Shown: positions 26,731 to 34,773 of the stretch, piece by piece
Numbering within the stretch: position 1 is the stretch's first letter
Layout: each line of letters opens with the position of its first letter
Source: Flavobacterium sp.
Lineage (GTDB): Bacteria > Bacteroidota > Bacteroidia > Flavobacteriales > Flavobacteriaceae
Length of the DNA: 64,000 nucleotides
NCBI RefSeq assembly: GCF_027484205.1
Contig: NZ_JAIXUB010000015.1
Location: 124,001 to 188,000 of the forward strand
Direction of reading: 5' to 3'
Position numbers and translations under genes: made by a program
Notes under the pieces: model-generated
The model's input: only the letters and a program-made list of their open reading frames with translations
Databases searched by the model: none
Told to the model about the DNA's origin: nothing

Positions 26731-27231
26731 ATGCAAACTGCCTTCATAAATTCACCACTCGGAATCACCAAAATTGTTGGCGATGAAAACGGAATTTCTA
26801 TAATTAGCTGCGCCAGTTCGAGCATTGCTCTCGGGTCAGTTTTATCAGAAGGTCAAATTTCTGAAACAATTCCAAACGAACTTAAAGAAGCAGTATCGCA
26901 ACTTCAAGAATATTTTGAAGGAAAACGAACCGATTTCACGTTTAAGTTAAATCCAAAAGGTACCGATTTTCAACAAAAAGTATGGCAGGAATTACTCAAT
27001 ATTCCTTTTGGAAAAACCATATCTTATCTCGATTTATCAAAAAAACTTGGTGATGTAAAAGCCATTCGAGCTGTAGCATCAGCTAACGGTAAAAATCCAC
27101 TTTGGATTGTGGTTCCATGCCATAGAGTTATTGGAACAGATGGTTCACTTACAGGTTACGCTGGTGGTTTATGGCGAAAAAAATGGCTTATTGAACACGA
27201 AACACCCAGCAATCAACAAAGTTTGTTTTAG
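26731..27231 (+). CDS. ogt: Methylated-DNA-[protein]-cysteine S-methyltransferase
   Basis: Suicide enzyme that removes alkyl groups from O6-alkylguanine in DNA. It has 166 residues. The acceptor cysteine is in IVVPCHRVIG, preceded by the helix-turn-helix segment FGKTISYLDLSKKLGDVKAIRAVASANGKNP. I chose ATG 26731 (MQTAFINSPLG); the frame also opens at TTG 26716, but that adds only MYFYQ. The ATG lies 33 bases after the cytochrome stop. Confidence 0.95.
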   Translation: MQTAFINSPLGITKIVGDENGISIISCASSSIALGSVLSEGQISETIPNELKEAVSQLQEYFEGKRTDFTFKLNPKGTDFQQKVWQELLNIPFGKTISYLDLSKKLGDVKAIRAVASANGKNPLWIVVPCHRVIGTDGSLTGYAGGLWRKKWLIEHETPSNQQSLF

Positions 27232-27296
27232 TTTTTAGTTATTTTTTAAAAATAATTATAAGTTTATATTATATTCGTTTAATTAAAATTTATTTT

Positions 27297-27710
27297 ATGA
27301 ATAAAATATGGCTTCACATAGTTTTCTTTTTATCATTTGGGTATTCTCAATGTCAAGAAATTAATTCAACTCAAACCGAACCTGTCTATGCTACTTTAGA
27401 GCAAATTGCAAAAAAATGGTTTGTAATTGACTATAAAACTACTGCCGAACAAACACCTGAATTAAAGAAAAAAATAAAAAGGATTTTAAAGTCAAGGTAT
27501 CTTTTTAGTAAAAATGGTTTATTTAGTGATGGTACAGCTATTGAAGAAGAATATGGTACATGGAAGTTCTCAAATGAAAATAAATCAATTATTACCATTC
27601 AAAATGATTTGAAAATCACTTGGGATATTTTAAAAATTACTGAAAGTGAACTTGTTCTGAGAAGAGAAGCATACAATACAACTATATATTTTAGTTCAAA
27701 CAGAGATTAA
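27297..27710 (+). CDS. Small secreted protein, lipocalin-like pattern
   Basis: A 137-residue protein with a Sec signal peptide (NKIWLHIVFFLSFGYSQC). The mature part alternates strands, with KWFVIDYKTTAEQ, YLFSKNGLFSDGTAIEEEYGTWKFSNENKSIITIQND and LKITESELVLRRE. This is reminiscent of lipocalin-like small secreted Bacteroidetes proteins. The fold call is inference and no function is known. The exonuclease gene starts 5 bases after its stop. Confidence 0.72.
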   Translation: MNKIWLHIVFFLSFGYSQCQEINSTQTEPVYATLEQIAKKWFVIDYKTTAEQTPELKKKIKRILKSRYLFSKNGLFSDGTAIEEEYGTWKFSNENKSIITIQNDLKITWDILKITESELVLRREAYNTTIYFSSNRD

Positions 27711-27715
27711 AAAAA

Positions 27716-28429
27716 ATGATAGAAAAAATAAAACTAGACAACATCCTATTTCTTGATATAGAAACTGTTCCATTAGAAGAAAATTTCAATTCACTTGATG
27801 ACGAAATGAAACAACTTTGGGAACAAAAAACACAATACCAACGCAAAGAAGAATTCTCAGCCGAAGAGTTTTATGACAGAGCAGGAATTTGGGCAGAGTT
27901 TGGTAAAATAATCTGTATTTCTGTGGGTTATTTTGTAACAAAGGGAGACATTCGAAACTTTAGAGTAACTTCCCTTTTTGGAGAAGAAAAGAAAATTTTA
28001 TTAGATTTCAATAATTTGCTAAATAATCATTTTGATGGTTCACAAAACATTCTTTGCGGACATAATGCTAAAGAATTCGATTTTCCATTTATAGCTCGAC
28101 GCATGATTATCAACCAAGTTACCATTCCGAATAAGCTCAATTTGTTCGGAAAAAAGCCATGGGAAATTCAACATTTAGATACTTTAGAATTATGGAAATT
28201 TGGTGATTACAAACATTTTACTTCCTTAAAATTACTGACCAAAATTCTCGGAATACCTTCTCCAAAAGGCGACATCGACGGAAGTCAAGTAGGTCATGTT
28301 TTTTATGTAGAAAAAGATATTGATAGAATTGTAACCTATTGCGAAAAAGATGTTATTGCTGTTGCGCAAGTTTTCCTTCGCTTCAGAAAAGAAGATTTAC
28401 TAATTGATGATGAAATAATCCACGTTTAA
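27716..28429 (+). CDS. Predicted 3'-5' exonuclease, PolB-like
   Basis: A 237-residue DEDD-type nuclease of the PolB-like exonuclease family (DNA_pol_B_exo2). Acidic metal ligands are seen in FLDIETVPLE (about 12-21), GHNAKEFDFPFIARRM (about 117-132) and YCEKDVIAVAQV (about 208-219). It probably trims or repairs DNA or RNA 3' ends. No polymerase domain is attached. It lies close to ogt, and a shared DNA-repair role is possible. Confidence 0.87.
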   Translation: MIEKIKLDNILFLDIETVPLEENFNSLDDEMKQLWEQKTQYQRKEEFSAEEFYDRAGIWAEFGKIICISVGYFVTKGDIRNFRVTSLFGEEKKILLDFNNLLNNHFDGSQNILCGHNAKEFDFPFIARRMIINQVTIPNKLNLFGKKPWEIQHLDTLELWKFGDYKHFTSLKLLTKILGIPSPKGDIDGSQVGHVFYVEKDIDRIVTYCEKDVIAVAQVFLRFRKEDLLIDDEIIHV

Positions 28430-28493
28430 TATTGATATTGCAATTGATTTTCGACATTGCAATTGAATAAGTATATTTACAAAAAAACAAATT

Positions 28494-29933
28494 ATGGTAT
28501 TAAGTAGATTTTGGTTAGTAATCTTTATTTCGTCAATTATTTTTGTTGTTTTCAGTTTGTTTTCAGGAAATAGCTATACTATTGATTATGTTTTGAACGG
28601 CAAGAAAGATGACAAAATATTAATTTCCGAGAAATATTTAAAAGACATTCCAGTTTTTATTAAAGACAGTATTCAAAAATCTGATGACAAAACGTATGTT
28701 GTAAATAGAGATACTTTAAATGCTGATAGTACTTATGTTTACAACAATCAAACGGTTAAAGTTTACAGTGGAGTTCAAAAATCAGATGGATTATTGCCAA
28801 CTTGTAAAAGCACTTTGCTCGATTTGATTTTACCACTTATGGCTTATTTGGCTTTCTTCTGTGGTTTGATGGAACTTTTAATTATATCTGGCGCATCACA
28901 AAAATTGGCAAAGATATTAAGCCCAGTTTTTGTAAAAGTTTTTCCGAGTATTCCAAAAAATCATCCTTCAATTTCTTATATGACTTTAAATTTTGCAGCC
29001 AATTTTCTAGGATTAGATTCTGCTGCAACACCATTTGGATTAAAAGCCATGGAGAGTTTACAAGAAATAAATCCAGAAAAAGACAAAGCAAGTGATGCAC
29101 AAATCATGTTCATGTGTTTACACGCTTCTGGACTTACGTTAATTGCAACTTCAATTATTGGATATCGTGCTGCTGCTGGTGCTGCAAATCCTGCAGATGT
29201 CATGTTGCCATGTATCATTACCTCATTTATAGGAACCATTGCTGCGTTTTTAATTGTAGGAATTAAACAAAAAATCAACTTCAAAAGTGCGTCTTTGGTT
29301 GCAGGATTAATGGGATTGATAGGTGCAATTATTGGTTTATTGATGTATGTAAATCATTTGGATTTAATAGGTAAAAATTATTTTACTTCAAATCTTTCCG
29401 CTTTGATTTTGGTTGTAATTATTGTTTTCACATTAATATTATCATTTGTAAAAGAAAAGAAATTTACCGAAGCAAATACCACTGTTTACGAAGCATTTGT
29501 GGTTGGAGCAAATAATGGCGTTAAAACTGGAGTCACTATTTTTCCTTATGTTTTAGGAATGTTAGTTGCTATTTCGTTGTTTAGAAATAGTGGTTTATTT
29601 GAAATTATTAGCAACTGGATTGCTTTTGTTTTTTCAAATTTGGGTGTGGCGAAAGAAATTACTGACGCTTTACCTGTTGCATTGCTTCGTCCATTTAGTT
29701 CTGCTGGTTCACGCGGATTTCTAATTGATTCGATGAACACATTTGGTGCCGATTCAATGACAGCAAGATTGAGTTCTATTTTTCAATGTAGTGCCGAAAG
29801 TACGTTCTATGTTATTGCAGTTTATTTTGGATCTGTTAATATAAAAAACACCCGATATGCTTTAGGAACAATGCTTTTAGTAGATGTAATTTGTGTGATT
29901 ACTGCAATTTTTGTGGCTAGTTGGTTTTTTTAA
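28494..29933 (+). CDS. SpmA-SpmB fusion, nucleoside-recognition (Gate) membrane protein
   Basis: A 479-residue polytopic protein. After one N-terminal membrane segment comes a periplasmic insert of about 70 residues (about 25-98). A SpmA-like half follows, with LNFAANFLGLDSAATPFGLKAM and HASGLTLIATSIIGYRAA. A SpmB-like half starts near residue 325 (VYEAFVVGANNGVKTGVTIFPYVLGM) and has RPFSSAGSRGF and FQCSAESTFYVIAVYFGS. Such proteins are named after Bacillus spore maturation genes, but this organism does not sporulate. Transport or gating of a small molecule is inferred. Confidence 0.85.
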   Translation: MVLSRFWLVIFISSIIFVVFSLFSGNSYTIDYVLNGKKDDKILISEKYLKDIPVFIKDSIQKSDDKTYVVNRDTLNADSTYVYNNQTVKVYSGVQKSDGLLPTCKSTLLDLILPLMAYLAFFCGLMELLIISGASQKLAKILSPVFVKVFPSIPKNHPSISYMTLNFAANFLGLDSAATPFGLKAMESLQEINPEKDKASDAQIMFMCLHASGLTLIATSIIGYRAAAGAANPADVMLPCIITSFIGTIAAFLIVGIKQKINFKSASLVAGLMGLIGAIIGLLMYVNHLDLIGKNYFTSNLSALILVVIIVFTLILSFVKEKKFTEANTTVYEAFVVGANNGVKTGVTIFPYVLGMLVAISLFRNSGLFEIISNWIAFVFSNLGVAKEITDALPVALLRPFSSAGSRGFLIDSMNTFGADSMTARLSSIFQCSAESTFYVIAVYFGSVNIKNTRYALGTMLLVDVICVITAIFVASWFF

Positions 29934-29945
29934 AATAGCATCATC

Positions 29946-30110
29946 ATGTATGATTTCTTCCATATAATTTGTCATTTTGTGGGTAATGTTTTAATTTGGA
30001 TAATTAATTTAGGAACAAAATCATTTGATGAAGTTATTCAAAAAGATAATTCTTTGATAGGTTTAGTATTTATAGCAATTGTTTCTTTAGTGCTTTATTC
30101 TAAAATATAA
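29946..30110 (+). CDS. Small two-segment membrane protein
   Basis: An ATG 12 bases after the SpmA-SpmB stop opens a 54-residue frame. It has two hydrophobic segments (about 4-22, FFHIICHFVGNVLIWIINL, and about 37-51, LIGLVFIAIVSLVLY) joined by a charged loop TKSFDEVIQKDN. Composition and position suggest a real small protein co-transcribed with the upstream gene. No family is recognised. Confidence 0.5.
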   Translation: MYDFFHIICHFVGNVLIWIINLGTKSFDEVIQKDNSLIGLVFIAIVSLVLYSKI

Positions 30111-30142
30111 TTTTATTAATAACATTTTTAATTTTTGTAGCA

Positions 30143-30551
30143 TTGAAGAATTTCATTAATAATAATTTACTTTTATTAGGTGGCTTTTTAATACTATTCA
30201 TTTCCAGTATGACTATTTGGGGAAACTTAGTTGACTATGACATACATAAAAACGGATTTGAAATTACTTTAAATGTTATTGAAGCTCCAAAAAATTGTAA
30301 TAATATATCATCACGAAGAGGATTTTGTAAATTAGAATATAACGGAAAAATTTATGTTGAAAGAGCAGGAAATAAATTTTGTCATTTAGTTTCGGGAAAA
30401 AGTAAAGGAAAAAATGTTGACAAACAAGAATTATTCGGATTTAATTTTTCCAGGAGAATTTAACAGTTTTGAATTTGCATCAGGATTTATATTATTAATA
30501 TTCGCTTTATTCTTAATTATTAAAAATTTACTTTCTAATAAGAAATATTAA
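30143..30551 (+). pseudogene. Membrane protein gene with a frameshift
   Basis: The first frame starts at TTG 30143 and gives one membrane segment (LLLLGGFLILFISSMTIWG) and a small domain with three Cys, ending at 30463. Reading on in the +1 frame gives SDLIFPGEFNSFEFASGF followed by a second membrane segment (ILLIFALFLIIKNLL), ending at 30551. The two parts would form one natural two-pass protein of about 135 residues. The shift could lie in the A-rich stretch near 30405-30425. It may be a real mutation, a sequencing slip, or a recoding site. Confidence 0.6.
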
Positions 30552-30598
30552 AAGATCTTATTGGATTTGAAGGCATAATGTTAAAACTTCAATAAACA

Positions 30599-30629
30599 AA
30601 CCTACAAGGTTTTGGAAACCTTGCAGGTT
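30599..30629. repeat. ACCTACAAGGTTTT-type hairpin repeat
   Basis: AACCTACAAGGTTT and AAACCTTGCAGGTT pair with one mismatch around a TGG loop. No T run follows. It lies just upstream of the fumarase start and looks like a dispersed repeat; similar sequence occurs between hemD and hemE. Confidence 0.65.
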
Positions 30630-30662
30630 ATCCTTAACTTTACACTTCAAAAATATTTCACA

Positions 30663-32264
30663 ATGGACTTTATATATCAAGATCCGTATCCGATTTTAAA
30701 AGACGATACACAATACAAAAAACTTACTTCAGACTACGTAAAAGTAGAGCAATTTGGCGATAGAGAAATTCTAACCGTCGATCCAAAAGCGTTAGAATTG
30801 ATGGCGCAAGAAGCCATGAACGATGTTTCATTTATGTTGCGAACAGCGCATTTGCAAAAGTTAAACAATATTTTAAACGATCCAGAAGCTACCGATAACG
30901 ATCGATTTGTAGCTTATAATTTGTTACAAAATGCATCAGTGGCTGTTGAAGGTCAGTTGCCATCTTGTCAAGATACTGGAACAGCAATTGTAATGGCAAA
31001 AAAAGGCGAAAGTGTTTTTACAGGAGTTGATGATGCCGAATGGTTGTCAAAAGGTATTTTCAACACGTTTCAAAACAAGAATCTTCGTTACTCGCAAATT
31101 GTTCCGATTTCGATGTTTGAAGAAAAAAATTCAGGTTCAAATTTGCCTGCTCAAATTGATATTTATGCCAAAAAAGGTGCTTCATACGAGTTTTTATTTT
31201 TAACAAAAGGTGGTGGTTCTGCAAACAAAACATTTTTATATCAAAAGACAAAATCGTTGTTGAATGAAAAATCAATGGAAGAGTTTGTTCGCGAAAAAAT
31301 TAAAGATTTAGGAACTTCTGCTTGTCCGCCATACCATTTAGCTTTGGTGATTGGTGGAACTTCTGCTGAAGCAAATTTAGCAGCTGTGAAAAAAGCGTCT
31401 GCAGGATATTTTGATAATCTTCCAACAACAGGGAATATGTCAGGTCAAGCTTTTCGTGATTTAGAATGGGAACAAAAAGTATTGCAATATTGCCAAGAAA
31501 GTGCTATTGGAGCACAATTTGGAGGTAAATATTTTGCGCATGATGTTCGTGTAATTCGTTTGCCACGTCATGCTGCTTCTTGTCCAGTTGGATTAGGAGT
31601 TTCGTGTTCTGCCGACAGAAATATTAAAGGAAAGATTACTAAAGATGGAGTTTTCTTAGAGCAATTAGAGGTAAATCCGCAACAATTTTTACCAGCAGTT
31701 CCGCCACATTTGGAAGCTGCAGTTGAGGTAGATTTGAATCGTCCGATGGTAGAAATTTTAGCTGAATTATCTAAATATCCAATTAAAACACGTTTGAAAT
31801 TAAACGGAACTTTAATCGTTGCTAGAGATATTGCTCATGCAAAAATTAAAGAACTTTTAGATTCAGGTAAACCAATGCCAGATTATTTTAAAAATCATCC
31901 AGTATATTATGCTGGACCAGCAAAAACTCCAGACGGAATGCCTTCAGGAAGTTTTGGACCAACAACAGCAGGAAGAATGGATGTTTATGTAGAAGAGTTC
32001 CAGAAAGCTGGCGGAAGTATGATTATGCTTGCTAAAGGAAATAGAACCAAAGAAGTTATGGAAGCTTGTAAAACGTATGGTGGTTTCTATTTAGGTTCCA
32101 TTGGTGGACCAGCTGCGATTTTAGCCCAAGATAATATTTTGAAAGTTGAGGTTGTAGATTTCGAGGAACTCGGAATGGAAGCCGTGAGAAAAATTACAGT
32201 TAAAGATTTTCCAGCTTTTATTATTACTGATGATAAAGGAAATGATTTCTTTGCTAACTTATAA
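30663..32264 (+). CDS. fumA: Class I (Fe-S) fumarate hydratase
   Basis: Converts fumarate and malate in the TCA cycle with a [4Fe-4S] cluster. It has 533 residues, a single-chain class I form. Cluster cysteines are expected in [19 protein letters not shown] (about 104), [22 protein letters not shown] (about 219) and [18 protein letters not shown] (about 305). The C-terminal half carries GPTTAGRMD and [12 protein letters not shown] set the start at ATG 30663 ([15 protein letters not shown]); an upstream ATG at 30612 lies in the hairpin repeat. Confidence 0.94.
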   Translation: MDFIYQDPYPILKDDTQYKKLTSDYVKVEQFGDREILTVDPKALELMAQEAMNDVSFMLRTAHLQKLNNILNDPEATDNDRFVAYNLLQNASVAVEGQLPSCQDTGTAIVMAKKGESVFTGVDDAEWLSKGIFNTFQNKNLRYSQIVPISMFEEKNSGSNLPAQIDIYAKKGASYEFLFLTKGGGSANKTFLYQKTKSLLNEKSMEEFVREKIKDLGTSACPPYHLALVIGGTSAEANLAAVKKASAGYFDNLPTTGNMSGQAFRDLEWEQKVLQYCQESAIGAQFGGKYFAHDVRVIRLPRHAASCPVGLGVSCSADRNIKGKITKDGVFLEQLEVNPQQFLPAVPPHLEAAVEVDLNRPMVEILAELSKYPIKTRLKLNGTLIVARDIAHAKIKELLDSGKPMPDYFKNHPVYYAGPAKTPDGMPSGSFGPTTAGRMDVYVEEFQKAGGSMIMLAKGNRTKEVMEACKTYGGFYLGSIGGPAAILAQDNILKVEVVDFEELGMEAVRKITVKDFPAFIITDDKGNDFFANL

Positions 32265-32279
32265 AAACAACTAGCAACA

Positions 32280-32312
32280 GATTCACAGATTACTACAATT
32301 AATCAGTGAATC
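32280..32312. repeat. GATTCACAGATTA inverted repeat
   Basis: GATTCACAGATTA (32280-32292) pairs with TAATCAGTGAATC (32300-32312) at 12 of 13 positions around a 7-base loop. No T run follows. It is probably a dispersed repeat behind fumarase, though it may protect the mRNA 3' end. Confidence 0.55.
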
Positions 32313-32334
32313 AGTGGCTTTCAAAATCAATTAA

Positions 32335-32736
32335 ATGCCTTTTAAAGAAACATTTTCAGAATTTTACACCAAAGTCAAAACCAGTTTAGATGATGGAACT
32401 TTTGCTAAATTAACCTTAGCAAAAACCATCGGAAATACGGAATTGATGAATATTTATGTTCGTCCGATAGTTGATGAAAATGTTTTGAAATTAGAGTTAA
32501 AATTCAAATTTCAAAAGAAGGAAATTATTGAAATTCATTTCATTGATAAAGCTTTTGATAGGTTGTTGGAATTTATAAATAATCCGTTTTTATCTGCAAT
32601 TTTATTTACAACGGAATTTGATTTGACTTATAAATTGAATAAAAAACGAGCTGTGAGTATTGTAGAGCAATTTCCAAGTTTCACTCATGCTTCACCTGTG
32701 ATTATTGAATATTTGGAAATTAAGAAGAGTCCTTAA
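32335..32736 (+). CDS. Conserved-looking small protein, function unknown
   Basis: A 133-residue soluble protein starting MPFKETFSEFYTKVKTSLDDG. Alternating strands and helices (NIYVRPIVDENVLKLELKFKF, IIEIHFIDKAFDRLLEFINN, FLSAILFTTEFDLTYKLN) suggest a compact alpha/beta domain. It resembles the N-terminal domain found before some Bacteroidetes methyltransferases, but no S-adenosylmethionine motif is present. It overlaps the convergent gene by 4 bases at the stops. Confidence 0.65.
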   Translation: MPFKETFSEFYTKVKTSLDDGTFAKLTLAKTIGNTELMNIYVRPIVDENVLKLELKFKFQKKEIIEIHFIDKAFDRLLEFINNPFLSAILFTTEFDLTYKLNKKRAVSIVEQFPSFTHASPVIIEYLEIKKSP

Positions 32737-33242
32737 TTTTTAGAGTACAATAATCCTAAACTTCCCGATTTCATTTTTTTTACAAACAACTCATTTTTTT
32801 TATATTTTTTATAAACTTCAAAATCTTTGATATATCCTAATTTTTCATCTTCAAAGGTAATATAGTATCGTTTTCGACCAGTTTTTCCAATTGAGTATTT
32901 GGTATCTAAAACTTTAGATTTAATTTCAATGTTCGTAGATTTACCTATGTAACAATTTATTATGGTTGTCAAAGAAATAAATAATAATAAAAAAAATATA
33001 TTTACAATAGTTAGGGAAGTAATTATTAGTAATATCTTTTTTAGATAATTTGTAATATTTACAAAAAAAGATTTTCTTTTTATCGAAATAAAGTAGAGTA
33101 CGAATAAAGTAAATGGAATTAAAACATATTTAAAATAAAATCTTGTAATTAAGTCTGTTTCAAAATATGGAATTGAAAAGAAAGGAAAAGCTATTATAAA
33201 AATAATTAAGATAGCTATTAGTAGTACTCGCTGAAAATTCAT
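32733..33242 (-). CDS. Membrane protein of unknown function
   Basis: A 169-residue protein with three membrane segments (about 6-27, 35-54 and 68-95) and a C-terminal domain of about 60 residues on the far side (KVLDTKYSIGKTGRKRYYITFEDEKLG). Similar layouts occur in small uncharacterised Flavobacterium proteins. There is no catalytic motif. It lies downstream of the CoA-transferase genes with a 32-base gap and may be read from their transcript. Confidence 0.68.
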   Translation of the reverse strand: MNFQRVLLIAILIIFIIAFPFFSIPYFETDLITRFYFKYVLIPFTLFVLYFISIKRKSFFVNITNYLKKILLIITSLTIVNIFFLLLFISLTTIINCYIGKSTNIEIKSKVLDTKYSIGKTGRKRYYITFEDEKLGYIKDFEVYKKYKKNELFVKKMKSGSLGLLYSKN

Positions 33243-33274
33243 TATTCATCTATTAAGTAGCCTTGAAATTAAAA

Positions 33275-33934
33275 CTAATCAATCATCATCTCAGGAATTT
33301 CACCATCAATGATTAATTCTGCTTCGGTTGATGCAATGATATGTTCTACAGAAACTCCTGGAGCACGTTCTAATAATTTGAAACCTTTTGGAGTGATTTC
33401 TAAAACGGCTAATTCGGTTACTACTTTTTTAACGCAACCAACACCAGTTAAAGGAAGCGTACATTTTTTAAGAATTTTACTTTCGCCTGCTTTATTGACG
33501 TGCATCATGGCAACGATAATATTATCTGCAGAAGCAACTAAATCCATGGCACCACCCATTCCTTTTACCATTTTTCCTGGGATTTTCCAGTTGGCGATGT
33601 CACCATTTTCTGAAACTTCCATCGCACCAAGAATTGTTAAATCTACGTGTTGACCACGGATCATTCCGAAGCTAAAAGCCGAATCGAAAAAACTCGCTCC
33701 TGGTAAAGTGGTGATAGTTTGTTTCCCCGCGTTGATTAAATCGGCATCTTCTTCGCCTTCAAATGGAAATGGTCCCATTCCTAGAACGCCGTTTTCACTC
33801 TGAAATTCAACAGAAATATCAGTGCGAACATAATTAGCAACCAATGTTGGAATACCAATTCCTAAGTTTACATAATAGCCATCTTTTACTTCTTTAGCTA
33901 TTCTTTTTGCTATATCGTTTTTATCTAATGCCAT
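33275..33934 (-). CDS. scoB: 3-oxoacid CoA-transferase subunit B
   Basis: Subunit B of succinyl-CoA:3-ketoacid CoA-transferase, which moves CoA from succinyl-CoA to acetoacetate in ketone-body use. It has 219 residues. The catalytic glutamate is in EFQSENGVLGMGPFP (about 44-58), and GAMDLVASADNIIVAMMH and LPLTGVGCVKKVVTELAV are typical. Its start is 2 bases after the stop of subunit A. Confidence 0.95.
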   Translation of the reverse strand: MALDKNDIAKRIAKEVKDGYYVNLGIGIPTLVANYVRTDISVEFQSENGVLGMGPFPFEGEEDADLINAGKQTITTLPGASFFDSAFSFGMIRGQHVDLTILGAMEVSENGDIANWKIPGKMVKGMGGAMDLVASADNIIVAMMHVNKAGESKILKKCTLPLTGVGCVKKVVTELAVLEITPKGFKLLERAPGVSVEHIIASTEAELIIDGEIPEMMID

Positions 33935-33936
33935 GA

Positions 33937-34638
33937 TTATGCTCTTTTACGAGTGGTACGTTGCTCAATTCTTTTTTCAAATTTTTCGCCTTGGAAGATT
34001 CTTTGAATTAATATTCCTGGAATGTGAATTTCATTAGGATTTAAGCTTCCTGCTGGAAGTAATTCTTCTACTTCGGCAATAGTTATTTTTCCTGCTCCAC
34101 ACATTGATGGATTGAAATTTCTGGCTGTTCCTTTGAATATTAAGTTACCTGCTTCGTCGCCTTTCCATGCTTTTACAATAGAAAAATCGGCCTTGAAAGC
34201 GTGTTCCATTACGTGCATTTTTCCGTTAAATTCACGAATTTCTTTTCCAATAGCAACTTCAGTTCCATAACCTGCAGGTGTGAAAAAAGCAGGAATTCCT
34301 GCTTGTGCTGCACGACAACGTTCGGCAAGTGTTCCTTGCGGAATTAATTCGACTTCTAATTCTCCGGAGAGCATTTGACGTTCAAACTCGGCATTTTCAC
34401 CAACATAGGAAGAAATCATTTTTTTGATTTGCTTTTGTTGTAATAACAATCCTAATCCGAAATCATCAACTCCTGCATTATTTGAAATACAAGTCAGATT
34501 TTTTGTTCCTTTTTTAACTAATTCTGCAATAGAGTTTTCTGGAATTCCACATAGCCCAAAACCGCCTAACATTATAGTCATGTTATCTTCAATACCTTGA
34601 AGTGCTTCTTGAACTGAGTTTACTTTTTTATTAATCAT
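33937..34638 (-). CDS. scoA: 3-oxoacid CoA-transferase subunit A
   Basis: Subunit A of the same CoA-transferase. It has 233 residues with the glycine-rich CoA motif [12 protein letters not shown] (about 22-33), [15 protein letters not shown] and [26 protein letters not shown] and B are read together. The upstream gap of 135 bases carries a degraded dispersed repeat and no clear TAnnTTTG promoter. Confidence 0.95.
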   Translation of the reverse strand: MINKKVNSVQEALQGIEDNMTIMLGGFGLCGIPENSIAELVKKGTKNLTCISNNAGVDDFGLGLLLQQKQIKKMISSYVGENAEFERQMLSGELEVELIPQGTLAERCRAAQAGIPAFFTPAGYGTEVAIGKEIREFNGKMHVMEHAFKADFSIVKAWKGDEAGNLIFKGTARNFNPSMCGAGKITIAEVEELLPAGSLNPNEIHIPGILIQRIFQGEKFEKRIEQRTTRKRA

Positions 34639-34707
34639 ATCGAATCAATGATTTTTATATTTTTCAATAACTTATATATTGTTTCTAAACTTTTCTGTTG
34701 CTTTAGG

Positions 34708-34723
34708 TTGAGCTTATCGAAAT
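34708..34723. repeat. Degraded TGAGCTTGTCGAAG repeat
   Basis: TTGAGCTTATCGAAAT differs at a few positions from CTGAGCTTGTCGAAGT seen at 13865-13964. It lies between scoA and the PBP1A gene. Confidence 0.4.
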
Positions 34724-34773
34724 GTACTCAATCGAAGACCAAAAAAGTTATAGTTTTGAACGGGAAATGGCTT

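Noticed and set aside
28437..28466. Direct repeat ATTGCAATTGA as operator for the SpmA-SpmB gene
   Set aside because: Two copies 19 bases apart precede a TATATTTA element, but the sequence is simple and no -33 fits, so a regulatory claim is not justified.
30612..30662. Upstream ATG for fumarate hydratase
   Set aside because: It lies within the hairpin repeat at 30599-30629 and adds residues without family support; ATG 30663 fits.
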